Positions 43,432 to 54,396 of a DNA stretch of 64,000 bases are shown here, piece after piece (the stretch's first letter is position 1; each line of letters begins with the position of its first letter). Under the pieces are notes generated by a model. It was not told where the DNA came from. It did no database searches and saw only the letters and a program-made list of their open reading frames with translations. Source of the stretch: Smallanthus sonchifolius (Eukaryota; Streptophyta; Magnoliopsida; Asterales; Asteraceae); the NCBI GenBank assembly GCA_023525975.1, contig CM042032.1, forward strand, positions 72,996,260-73,060,259, in the 5' to 3' direction. Position numbers and translations under genes: made by a program.

Positions 43432-45676
43432 AACAAGTTAACGAAAATAAAATAAAAAGATTAAAACCAAAACTTTTGTATGTGTGATGCCGTTGATAGA
43501 ATAGATAAAAAAAAGTTCATAAACTGTTCTTATTCGAAAGTGAAATAATATGGTCCAAATTAAGTAAGTAAAGAAAAAAGGATTATATAGTAAATAGGTA
43601 ACTATAAAATAACATAGTAGTCAAAGGAATAAATATCAGTGTTGTTGTTGATTGATTAAAGTTTCTTAACGTTGGATAATTAAACGGAAACAAGTGTCAT
43701 AATGTGGGCGATATAGCCTAGCTGGGTGTCATAGCATACTTTGGCCATGATAGCAACGCGTTTTCTAGAAGTCAATATAGTTTAACAAATTACAAGTCGT
43801 AAGTTCATCTATCAGTTTCTTTAGTCTATTGTCTAAGCATGATAAGGTAGGCTTAGCATAACAACAGACTTTGATTGCCATAGCAACGCTTGTCTCGAAG
43901 TCAATATCATTATATATACACAAAATGTCAAGAGGTTGTGGGAGCCTTGAACAGTGAGTATTGGGAATTAGGCAGAACATTCAGGAAGCTTCTAAAAGTC
44001 AGTCAACACAAGGCACATGCGTGCCTTTAGAGGCATGGACGTGCACTTTTTCAGACTTGCTAAAAGAAGCTGATTTCGTACAAAAAATGGATTCGTATGG
44101 AAGAGGGTACGCACATCCGTGCGTACGGTGCCTCCCTTGGAACAACCTATAAATAGAGTAGCTTCACTCCTCATTTCACAAGCAATAAATTAGGAGGGTT
44201 CTTACGGGTCTCTTCCATGAAGAGTAACAGAGAGAGATAGAGTGAGTTAGTCATTTCATCCAAGATCAAGAAGCATTTTCATAATCACTTTCACTTTGGC
44301 TTTGGTTTGATCCGTGGATCATTTCATGATACTATCAATTACTCATTGTGTATTCATATCTATGACCATTATTGGTTAGTCTTCTTGTATCACTTAGGTG
44401 AAGATGAAACTTGGTGTAATTGATATTTTAATCTTGTAAAATGATGTGTTTATGTTTCTTGATTATTTTTTATTATGGAGTTCTTTTATTAGACGTGAGT
44501 ACTTGATTTTCAGTTATCAAAGTCCTAAATCTTGTGAGCATCTTAATCAACGGAATTCGTTTAAGCACTCATTCAAAGTTGTACATCTTTATACAAAATC
44601 TTTGATGCTTTAATAGACACATCTAGTAAAAGGTTTAAACTTTGGATGGTTGGGAGTTGGGTATTCAAGTAAAGCTGGATGAGTCTTAGTTGGACTTTGT
44701 GTTTTGTGTCGGTACTTCCTCTATCCTCTTGTCTTGGCTTATGTAGGACTCTTAGCTAGAGCCATGGCGTTTGAGACTTGAGGCGAAAAAAGTATTTCCT
44801 TAAAAGAAAGTCATAGTCAAAATGTCTTTATTCCGGTCTTGCGGTGGCTAGCGTGTCTCATCACTCTAGCTCTCCTATCGATTGAGGTCGTGGTAACCCT
44901 AGCTGGGAGCCCTTCCATTTTATCATTAAAGAAATATAAATTAACAATTAGTATTTGCAAATATTGGTTCTTAATGACTGATCTTGTGGGGATTGTGCAT
45001 TCCAACTTTCTAATAAGTCATGTGGCTTGGTAACCAGACCAAGATCCAAGTTAACTTTATAATCTTAATTCGACTAATGACTCAAGGAATAGACTAACAT
45101 TTGCGGGAGCCTGTTAAGACTCCAACGATCATTAAGGGCGGTAGGTTTAGAACCATCTTTTTGGTAGCCTTCTTGATCATGATTTCTAGTAGCTTTCTTG
45201 TAAAAATCTTGGCCTTTCAAGCTTGTTCAAGGCTGGTCTAGAGTGTTTTTGACAACCCTTATTAGTGTAGAATTTTGGAGTGGTTTCCGAATTGTTCCAA
45301 TAAGCACTTATGCCTCTTGAATGTCCAAGAAAATTCCGGATCTATCGCCCAAGGAGTCTCTCATTTACTTCATCGATGGTTTGCAATCTTGGGCTAAAAC
45401 CGAGCTTAATTGGAGAAACGTCCAAGATCTATCCCGAAACCACTCCAAAATTTTCAGATCAATCTAACTTAGATCAATCTAAAACCCGATCACAACTCCA
45501 AGTGTAGCGATCTGAAAATTAGACGGGTCATGACATTTATCTAACTAGTAGCACTCTTCAAATGACTTGATTTTTCCAAACAACATAGTGGGTGCTTCAC
45601 ATAAATTGCTTAGACTTCTTATTTGTGCTTGCTCATGATTTAAGAGCGTTTCGAGAACACTCCCAAAAGATAGATT
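43432..45676. other. No recognisable gene; possible LTR or leader-like stretch
   Basis: About 2.2 kb without a supported gene. A TATA-like CCTATAAATAGAG at about 44147-44159 precedes transcript-leader-like sequence. It is preceded by the hairpin ACGCAC/GTGCGT (about 44110-44126). This could be part of a decayed LTR, but no second copy or pol sequence is present. A ~17-bp inverted repeat (ATTTTGGAGTGGTTTC and its complement) spans 45272-45458. Open frames here show no known family. Confidence 0.4.
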
Positions 45677-46397
45677 CACTACTATAAAAACATATATATT
45701 TCCAACAAAAGTTTCCGACAAATTATCAACAAAAGAAATTTTTCACAAGTTAGGGACAAATTTTCAACAAAACAAAAACAAAAAAGTAACTATACGATTT
45801 CTTACAATTTTCCGACAAATTTATTAAACAAGTTAACTTATTTATTTACTATAATCGTCGGAATATTGTCGGAATTTACCGACGAAAGACTTTTGTCGCT
45901 AATTCGTCGGAAAATTAGTCGGGACTTTGTCGGAAAAAAACGTTTCCTACGGGGTTTTTTCCAACAAACATTTTTTTATCGGAAACTTGTCGCTAACGAC
46001 CAATTCCGACAAATTTCCCACGAAATCTCACTACTAAAAAAATGAAAATTTTGCGACAGTTATTTTGTGGGAAATTTGTCGGAATTGGTCGTTAGCGACA
46101 AGTTTCCGACAAAAAAAATGTTTGTTGGAAAAACTCCGTAGGAAATGTTTTTTCTAACAAAGTCCCGACTAATTTTCCGACGAAATAGTGACAAAAGCCT
46201 TTTGTCGGTAATTTCCAACAATATTCCGACGATTATAGTAAATAAATAAGTTAACTTATTTAATAAATTTGTCGGAAATTGTAGGAAATCGTATAGTTAC
46301 TTTTTTGATTTTGTTTTGTCGGAAATTTGTCGCTAACTAGTGGAAAATTTCTTTTGTCAGAAACTTTTGTTGGAAATATATATGTTTTATAGTTGTG
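45677..46397. mobile_element. CACTA-type foldback MITE (721-bp palindrome)
   Basis: Starts CACTACTATAAAAAC and ends GTTTTATAGTTGTG, flanked by the 3-bp duplication ATT (45674-45676 and 46398-46400), as expected for CACTA elements. The two halves are near-complete reverse complements around about 46035. Each is filled with TTTGTCGGAAA/TTTCCGACAAA words typical of CACTA subterminal repeats. At the centre another CACTACTAAAAAAATG sequence occurs (about 46030), like an internal element end. No coding sequence. Confidence 0.85.
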
Positions 46398-46400
46398 ATT

Positions 46401-46990
46401 CTAAGCAATCTTGGCATTTAGAGCATACAAGTGATTATTAGTTCATACTCGATTTTGGCAATAACCACTCTTTTGAGATCATTGACAAGAAAACTAAAAT
46501 AATGTATGCTTGAGCGAGTGTTTCACCACCACAAACCATTAAGACTATTGTCCCCTTTAGTCCTTATTTGATGAGTATCTTTTTCCACACCTGTTCACAC
46601 AATATTTTTAAGGAAAGCAAAAATAAATAAATAATTTCATTGCCATTTTATAGTGAATATGGTTCTTACGGATGTGTTATATTTATTTTATGACACTTGT
46701 CCTTATGTTCAAGTGTGTCGATGAATCCCGGAATGGTTTTGACTTTTGATCTAAATCACAACTTAAGAACAAGAAAAACAATTGTAAGTGCCTTAAATAG
46801 CAATGTAGGTGTCCAGTTAGGAGCCACCAATAAAGTTATTTGTTATATTTAAATATATTATTTTCAACTTTTTAATCAAATGTTTGTTTGGATGGATTGG
46901 TTTGTTCTCCACTCTATATACTCAGTGTCGTAGATTCAAAGCCCACTAACGCCACATTTTTGTTGAATGTTTTATTTCATTTTTTTTTTA
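46401..46990. other. No feature recognised
   Basis: AT-rich sequence with no gene, repeat or splice structure that I can support. A weak B-box-like AGATTCAAAGCCC at about 46930 was not accepted as a SINE. Confidence 0.4.
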
Positions 46991-48200
46991 CTTTTCTTTG
47001 TTTTACTTTTTCTATTTATAGCAAACCGTCGCAGCTTCGTACTTAATCACGTCAATGTGACCGTCGCAACACGTGCAACTGAGTTCGCAAACACGCCGAA
47101 TCGCGCGGACTTAATTTCTACCCTTATAAACTATTGTCGGTAATCCCAAGCCACCGACAAAAGTTTAATAATGGTCCCTTCAATTTCTCAGTTTTCATAA
47201 TATCCCCCTCAACTTTATAAATTTTCAAATATACCCCTCCAGTTTACCTCTGGACATAATTCTAAATTCTACCCCTCAAATTCCTAAAATCTCTATTAAC
47301 TTCTTTAATGAATTCATCGTTTCAATGTTAACTCCTATTCGTGTCGCAAAATATCTATTTTTCGATCTCTAGGACCGAGTGGTTGCAACTTCATACATTT
47401 ATTTTATTATTTAGTCATGTTATTGTCGTCGCTTTGCGAGGTTTGCAAACTCGTCGCATCGCATGAGCTTTAATTATGTACTTAAACATGTTAATATCAC
47501 CGTACGGTCCTGCCGCAACGCGCGTATCATATTTTCTAGTACTATCTTAAAGAGTAATGCCGGTGGGGTTTCCCATCGACACCCCAACCCTCAACTTTAG
47601 AATAATGTCAAAACTAGCCCTTGACTTTGTAAATGATCACTTTAACCCCCTCAAGTTTCTAAAATTTTAATTTTACCCCTCAAGTATATATAATCTGATT
47701 TTTCCTCAATAATTTTTGTTTGTTATTAAAAAAAACAAAATAATTTGTGGCTGTGTTTAATTATGTTAAAAACGGAGTTGTATTCAAAATAAGGTATTTT
47801 TTAGGTATTGTGCGTTATATCGACTGACGGTAACGTGTTAGTACTGTGAAGAATGAGACAGGCATCGACTGAAGAACATCAGTACCGTTATATAACTGTC
47901 TTTTATCTATGTTTTAATCTCCACAACCGAGTCGTCAACTTCATACGTTTCTTTTATGCACTTAACGATGTTTCTTTTCGTGCTTAGCCACGTTAATGTC
48001 ACCGCCTCAACCGTTTCCCCCTCCCGTCGTGGATATAATTGTTTTTTATCTATGTTTCGATCTCCACAACCGAGTTGCCGTAACTTCATGCGTTTATTTT
48101 ATGTACTTAACGGTGCTTCTTTTCGTGCTTAGTCACGTTAATGTCACCGTCTCAACCGTTTAAGGTCAACCTCCCGTCGCGGAGCGCGGGAACAAATTTC
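46991..48200 (+). repeat. Helitron-like debris with a ~140-bp tandem duplication
   Basis: A unit beginning TATCTATGTTT (47904) is repeated at about 48047: both contain ATCTCCACAACCGAG, CTTCAT.CGTTT, CTTTTCGTGCTTAG and CACGTTAATGTCACCG. Diverged relatives are near 47030 and 47370. GC-rich hairpins followed by short tails occur near 47510-47540 (CGCAACGCGCG, then TTTTCTAGT) and near 48170-48205 (CCCG..CGCGGG, then TTTCTCGT). Hairpin plus CTAGT-like ends are what Helitron 3' termini look like, but no 5' TC end or helicase is present. Confidence 0.4.
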
Positions 48201-48444
48201 TCGTTACATCATAAAAAGGAACTTATTTTAACTTACTTACATCAATATTAACTATAAGAACCTAACCCCCAACATTATTAGAACTAATAAAATAGTATTA
48301 AGGTTGTAAATAAAAAAAAGGTTATATTTTTTATTTTTTTTAAAGATCGAGAGACACCGAGACAGATTCAAAATATGATATTTATTATTTTTTTCAACTC
48401 TTTTATATGTTATTTATTATTATGATTATTATTAATAGTTCTAT

Positions 48445-48590
48445 TTTAAACGAGCTAAACGAGCGAGCAAACGAGCCAGTTATCGAGCGAGCATACCCTG
48501 GCTCGGGCTCGGCTCAGCTAGTTTTCAACTAAGCTTTTTTCAAGCGAACTTCGAGCGAGACGTGAGCAATTTTAACATTTTGGCTCAATT
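48445..48590. repeat. GAGC-rich element fragment
   Basis: AACGAGCGAGC, CTGGCTCGGGCTCGGCTCAG and TTCGAGCGAGACGTGAGC resemble the right end of the hAT-type MITE at 41972-42930. The left end and target duplication are missing. A decayed second member of the same family is likely. Confidence 0.55.
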
Positions 48591-48680
48591 CTTGAGAGTT
48601 TATTCACCGATTTAGCATCAACAATGATTTTTCTTCTTCTTCGATCGTTATACTCATACATCAATAAATATTCTATAAAT

Positions 48681-48806
48681 ACATTGGGGTTGGTGGCCCA
48701 ATGGTAAAGAAAAATCCTCTAGAAACACTAAAGTTTAGGAAGATCATGAGTTCAAGTCTCACCCCTAACCGTAATTAAGAAATTTACCTTTAAAAAAAAG
48801 AAATAT
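48681..48806 (+). mobile_element. SINE with exact 13-bp target duplication
   Basis: ATATTCTATAAAT occurs at 48668-48680 and 48807-48819, exactly flanking a 126-bp body. An A box TGGCCCAATGG (48694-48704) and a B box GTTCAAGTCTC (48750-48760) mark a tRNA-derived RNA polymerase III promoter. The body ends in an A-rich tail (AAAAAAAAG, 48792-48800). Short and monomeric, unlike the SINEs near 2 kb. The exact duplication suggests a recent insertion. Confidence 0.85.
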
Positions 48807-49195
48807 ATATTCTATAAATGAAAAATACGTGTTCCATAACCCCCTCCCCTTTTCCTAAAGTGAGTTTCACTTTTAACTCTTTACATCCCTCAATTTGATA
48901 ATATCTTCATTTTAAATCCCAAAGTTATAAGTTATCCACTTAAAGGCTCCATCTTATAAAATATAAAATTTAACAACTTATTTGTCTAAATACAATATTT
49001 TTCAACTTTAAATTATATAAATAAAGTTACTAATCTATATTAATATTTCACAAGATAAATAAATATAAATTTTAAATTTGAGATGTTACACGTTTTTATC
49101 ATCGAACTTGTTATCTTATCGAATTATTAGTCGGACCGGCTTCAAAAAATCAGATAATAAATAATTTAAAAATTAATATATATATATATATATAT

Positions 49196-49534
49196 AGGGG
49201 AAGGATCAAGAGAAAACCACAAAGTTAGGCGAAAACCAAGAAAACCACATCATTTTAGGCAATTTTTTTGTTTACGTATACGTATCCAAAAACAATTTTT
49301 TTGATTTACGTATATGTAACCGCAATTTTTTTGTTTTATGTTTACGTATACGTAACACTAAGTGTAAAAATGTTTTTTGGTAAAAATGTTTAATATTTCA
49401 TTGATACTCTTATAAATAAATAAAAATAAACTAAAACAAAAAATAAAAATTATTATATGATTAGGTAAAATTGATTTTTTTAGTGGTTTTCTCGGTTTTC
49501 GCCTAACTTGTGGTTTTCTCTGGAACCCTCCCCT
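49196..49534. mobile_element. (TA)n-targeting MITE, family 2
   Basis: Starts AGGGGAAGGATCAAGAGAAA and ends TTTTCTCTGGAACCCTCCCCT inside a TA tract. The inverted arms match for about 50 bp (AAAACCACAAAGTTAGGCG left, CGCCTAACTTGTGGTTTT right). The interior again has CGTATACGTA words. It is separated from the next element only by about 14 bp of TA repeats. Confidence 0.75.
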
Positions 49535-49548
49535 ATATATATATATAT

Positions 49549-49870
49549 AGGTAAGGGTTTAAATACTAACCAACTTTTTATATGATAATCGTGCTAACCA
49601 CTATAAAACAATCACATAATTTATAAATTATTTTTTCTTTTAATTATTAAAATAGAATTTAAGTATCTTGAATAAATATTTTGAACGTAAATACGGAAAT
49701 GATGAGTTTTACGTATACGTACCAAATAATGTTACATATACGTGACACATAGTATTTACATATATGTAACATTAACATAATGATAATTGTTACATATACG
49801 TAACACTATGTTTGAGAGTGATTATCATGGTTATCACATAAATATTGGTTAGCATTTGAACCTCACCCTA
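49549..49870. mobile_element. (TA)n-targeting MITE, family 1, copy b
   Basis: Near-identical to 42401-42720, starting AGGTAAGGGTTTAAATACT and ending AGCATTTGAACCTCACCCT, again within TA repeats on both sides. It shares the TA tract with the family 2 element on its left. Confidence 0.75.
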
Positions 49871-50089
49871 TATATATATATATATATATATATAACTAAC
49901 TAATTTAAAATAAAGTATGAATTGAAATAAATAACATATAAAGTCTGAAACAGTAAATGAGATTTTGAAAAGAAAAAAAATATAAAAATTTTGACTGTCT
50001 GGTCTGCCAATCAACCCATAACCAGCCGGTTCAAATAAGGTGTGTCTTAAAAGTATAGGTGCTAAAAAGAAGTAAGTTCAAAATTTTAA

Positions 50090-50467
50090 GGGGGTGTTTG
50101 GGATTGAGTTTGAAAATGATTTATTGACTTATTGGCTTTTTTTAAAAAGTCAATAAGTCAAAAAAGTGTTTGACATGCATAAAAGTCATTTTTATTTTGA
50201 CTTTTTGATAAGTTTTAAAAAGTTGTTTTCCAAAAGTCACAACTTCTGGTTTTTTAAAACTCCTTACGACTTTTTGAACATAAAATTATCAATCTACCCA
50301 CCCTTTACCCTACAATAAATATAAGTTAAGCTAAATACTTTTAAAAAAATAACTTATTGACTTTTTCTATCACAAAAGCTAATCTAAACACTTTTTAAAA
50401 ACTATATTTGAAAAATTCATAAGTCAATAAACACTTTTAGAGTTAAATAAGCAATCCAAGCATCCTC
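50090..50467. mobile_element. Tourist/Harbinger-type MITE
   Basis: Flanked by TAA (50087-50089 and 50468-50470), the usual 3-bp Harbinger target. Ends are GGGGGTGTTTGGGATTG and CAATCCAAGCATCCTC, imperfect inverted repeats. Subterminal AAGTCAATAAGTC words are inverted within. It lies 317 bp upstream of the methyltransferase start codon. Confidence 0.7.
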
Positions 50468-50784
50468 TAACGTTGTGTTTCCGAGTTTACTAAATGGAAA
50501 AAAAGAAAAGAAAATGTTCATTCTCGTTTTTTGTTTTCCTTTTTTTTCTTTTCTCTGCAAATCTCTCCAAGTTAAAAGGATAAAGATCATGATTGTTTTC
50601 ACTTTATTTCCTTCTTAAAAAAACTCTGTAATACCCTTCATCTCTTTTTTTTTCCCTTAAAAAAAACCTTCAAAACACGGGTTTCATCCTCATTCACTTC
50701 TTTTACATCCGAGACGGGAACATAGCTTAAGAGTTACAACCTAACAATATAACTTTGCTACTGAGGGGAAATAGGTAAGGTTTC

Positions 50785-53460
50785 ATGGCGGCCTCTGTAA
50801 TACCAACTCCTGTTTCATGGCGTCCTGTTCCTGTAGACAATAATAATACTCTTCTTATCCACTGTTCACTCATCACCACTAAGCGGCTGAGCCGGCGGCT
50901 GTCCACCGTCATATGCTCATCATCTCTCAGTAAGTTTCCAAAACCCTACTCCGCTACTGGCGATGCAAAATCGATATTTCGTTTCACAAATTCCTGACAA
51001 TTAATTTGGTTTTCGGTGGTTACGATTGCAGAATCGTCGAATTCTGCGGAAGAGAAGAGAGAGTTGCTCAAACAATACGGTCTCGATCCCGATGAGTTCC
51101 TCTCCGATCCTACTCCTTCGAAGGTTTGCCGATCTCTATCTATCTTCAATATTTTCTATCTTGTAGTATTTTATATTATTTTTCATATAAATATCTGTCG
51201 CAATATCAATAAAAAAATATTAAATAGTTAGTAACGAATATTTATGAATTATAAAAAAAAATATTGATAATAATGAAGATTTATGAATTAATAAAGGAAA
51301 TATTAAATAGTTAGTGAAAAAAAAGATAAGCGGAATAATCTTGGACATGTGGCGTAACCATTTACTTATTTATTAGGTATAGATTCTTGATAGGAATATT
51401 TTTGAGGATATTAACAATTTTTTCTTTATATATGGTGGAATTTTCTTGCTTCTTATTTGTTTCTAATGATGATTTATAAATATAGGACTTCTTCTTAGTT
51501 TCATCAAAATGAATATATTTATATGATAAACCATCATATCTATAGTTTTTTTTAAATTCTCTTCTTTATTTTGTAATAAATTGACTTTCGAATTTTTTTG
51601 TAATAAAATAATTGGTCGTTTTCATAGGAATTCCATTTCTTTAGATCGTTAATCGATTTGAACTGAATGAGAATTTTGTTTAGTCGAGAAGGAATAGAGA
51701 ACAGCAAAAGATCGGAAGAGGGAAGCAGGTTGGACCACCACAGGAGGAAACTAAGCCCATGGAGACTCATAAGTTGCTTCAGGTGTGTGGATCCATTGAT
51801 TCTTCAGTTGTTTTGCATTACAACAATTACATTTGTATGTATAATTATCTATCATCTTATGTGTAATTGTGAATATGAAGTCACAATTAGTGTTGGTTAT
51901 ATTTTCAAGTGATTTTTTAATTTCAGGATTTTTGTGAATTTTATTGCTTGTTTTTGTATATAACTATTCACCCAATTAAATAAAATTTTATATAGATAAC
52001 AAAATATTCATCGAATTAAGAAATGTTAAAACTAGGAAATCATCGGTCACCCGCTAGAATCACTAATTGAAATATAATGTTTTAAGTCAATCACATAATT
52101 GATTTTTGAATGTCAACTAGACTTCTATGCAAGTTCAGTAACTATTGTTGGCGTTATAGAGGAAAATTAAAGATTGATTCGAAGGGGAAAATGGTTGATT
52201 GGGGGCATATATAGTAGGGTTAGGTTATTCCAGCCATTAGACCGAATTTTCAAATACTGCGTATTTAATTTATAAATGGTAGGTTCTTGGAGGGAAGGCG
52301 CGAAGGAAGAAGTTACTCTCACCAAAGAGCATGGATGTCCGCCCAATGATGGAAGTAGTCAAAGGTGCAGCTTTTGGTATTTTGCAGGTAGTATATGCTG
52401 TCTGTATTTGAAAAAATAAAAAATGGTTTTGTGTTATGACTTGTGTATCACATATTCGTATGTTTTATTCGTTTATGGCCCATTGGCCCGATATAGACTT
52501 TCCTAGGGCTCTTTCTTGTATATATCGAGGGTCCCCCTCCATTGGAATACATTCAGATAATTCCATTCATTTTAAAATAAGAAAATGTATACATTGTTTA
52601 GGCTGCTGGTGGCTGTCCTACATCTTTGAGGCCTGGTCGGTGGTTAGATTTATACAGTGGTACAGGATCTGTTGGCATAGAGGCTATCAGTCGGGGATGC
52701 TCTGAGGTATTCTCTCTTTTTATCATATATTTATTTGAAAAAAAAAGGTTTTTGAGTTGGGGATCTCTTTGGGAGCAGTCTCTCTATCTTCTGGGATAGA
52801 GATGAGATTTGTCCTCATCTCACCTTCTCCGGACCGTACTTTATGAGTGGGATTTTACCGGGTATATTTGTTCATGTTCATTAAAATGAACATCTTTCTT
52901 GCAAATTTGCAGGCCCATTTTGTGGAGATGGATCCATGGGTTGTTTCTGATGTTCTAAAACCTAATTTAGAATGGACTGGCTTTCTTGATAAATCAGTTA
53001 TACATACCGTGCGTGTGGAAACTTATTTGGAGCGCACAAAAGGCGAACCGTTTGATTACATCAGTGTCACACCTCCATATATGTTAGTGGACTACGAGAT
53101 CCTTATGAAACAAATTTCAGAATCATCTGTGATTGGGGACAATTCTTTTATAGTAAGTTACTTTTTTATTTATATTTTCATATTAAAATTGCTTCAAAGT
53201 GTCTTGCCTTTAATTACCAATCTATAGGTTGTGGAGTATCCCTTCCGAACCGACATGCATGAAACATGTGGGTGCCTTGTGAAGGTACTTTCTAGCTTTT
53301 TAATATGTTATTTGTGTTATAAACGTATAATAAATTTATCATTTGTATGGGCTTTTGATTTCATTATGGAATGCAACTGTAGTTAGCTGATCGACGGTTT
53401 GGAAGGACACACCTAGCAGTATACGGGCCCAAGTGGGCCCAGAAGAAAGGAAGATCATAA
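50785..53460 (+). CDS. RsmD-type 16S rRNA guanine-N2 methyltransferase (plastid-targeted, 8 exons)
   Basis: Exons 50785-50929, 51032-51123, 51684-51782, 52283-52387, 52602-52706, 52913-53152, 53228-53284 and 53383-53460 join at GT..AG borders in frame to 306 codons. The first ~50 residues are rich in Ser, Thr and Arg with few acids (RLSRRLSTVICSSS), like a chloroplast transit peptide. Residues 148-182 hold the AdoMet-binding motif I, WLDLYSGTGSVG (161-172). FVEMD (185-189) is the acidic loop. YISVTPPYMLVDY (231-243) is the catalytic loop, with Thr where bacterial RsmD has Asp or Asn before PP. The C-terminus FGRTHLAVYGPKWAQKKG is typical of plant homologues. Bacterial RsmD methylates G966 of 16S rRNA; a plastid ribosome role here is inferred. 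Start chosen as the first ATG giving a transit peptide. It looks intact and is the only clearly functional gene in the window. Confidence 0.9.
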
Positions 53461-54132
53461 TGGTGGGGGATACAACAGAACTATGCTACAAGATTGTGCT
53501 ATCACTAGGAGCTAAAAGAAATTGAAACAAAAAGAGAGGTGAAGTTGGATCTTTAGAACTTAAACGAAGGTACGGAGACATGATGTATATTCCTAGTAAA
53601 GTAGGAAACAAGTTTGTTTGAACCGGAAGCAGTAGACCACTACATATACTTTGAGTTAGAGGCAGGGAACCTCTTTCATTTATCTTGTAGGGATTTAATA
53701 ATCCCTGCTTTCGGTTTGTGTGTGTGTATCGAGAGAGATGAACTCAGAAATAGAAAGATATATTTCAAATGTGTGAGTTTACAAGTATTTATAGACACAA
53801 ACCAACGGGAACTACCAAGATGGTTAGTTTAACCGCCATTTAACTAACTATAACTTAGTTTAACCTTCAATATTCCCATGGGACAAAATACAAATCTGCA
53901 TGTCTACAACTCTAGATGTCATAAAGTCTTGGTCATACTTCAAGAATCAAGATTCATGACACGCTTATTTGATAGTTCTTTTCTTCTTTCATATGCAATG
54001 GCTACTTAGGATCTAGATCTTTTTTAGGATCTTATAGTGTTTATTGGATCTATTTTTTACCTTTTATCTGATAACATCTCTCTGAGAAAGAAAAATTGCA
54101 ACAGAGTTGTCTTGTAATATTCCGTCTTTAAG
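53461..54132. other. 3' UTR and intergenic space
   Basis: Follows the methyltransferase stop codon. AT-rich, no supported gene; open frame 53614-53832 has no recognisable family. A first exon for the CLE-like gene would have to lie here, but I could not identify one with confidence. Confidence 0.5.
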
Positions 54133-54396
54133 GTGGTTTTCGAGGCACTTGTATTAGTTAGGTTTTGCTTTCTTCTTTTCCTGTTATTCAGCATTTCCAC
54201 AGTTGCACGGGATGCAAGTCCGCCCACTGCAAGTGCTGGTGTCTCCATGTCGAAAGATTGTGCAACAAGAAGGCATGAGGAGTCAGTTCTGAGTTATGTG
54301 AGCAAAAGCGGAGTACCAAATGGACTTGATCCTATTCACAACAGGTATGCAAACACATGCATTTTCCTTTTCATTGTGTATTTAAATCATATTTAG
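54133..54396 (+). CDS. CLE signalling-peptide precursor (start codon unresolved)
   Basis: The frame reads a hydrophobic segment (LVLVRFCFLLFLLFSISTVA), as in a secretory signal peptide. A variable ~35-residue region follows, then SKSGVPNGLDPIHNR near the C-terminus. The 12-residue CLE box is SGVPNGLDPIHN (54307-54342), close to the R-x-V-P-x-G-x-D-P-I-H-N pattern of CLE25/26-type peptides, though the usual first Arg is Ser and the residue after Gly is Leu, not Pro. CLE peptides are secreted ligands of leucine-rich-repeat receptor kinases in meristem, vascular and stress signalling. The frame opens at GTG with TAA 15-18 bases upstream and no ATG. AAG just before 54133 could be a splice acceptor. 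CAG|GTATGC right after the motif could be a donor. It is either a two-exon gene with an unseen first exon or a pseudogene that lost its start. Confidence 0.6.
   Translation: MVFEALVLVRFCFLLFLLFSISTVARDASPPTASAGVSMSKDCATRRHEESVLSYVSKSGVPNGLDPIHNRYANTCIFLFIVYLNHI

Noticed and set aside
46880..46960. Possible SINE (AGATTCAAAGCCC)
   Set aside because: Only a weak B-box-like match, no convincing A box, tail or duplication.
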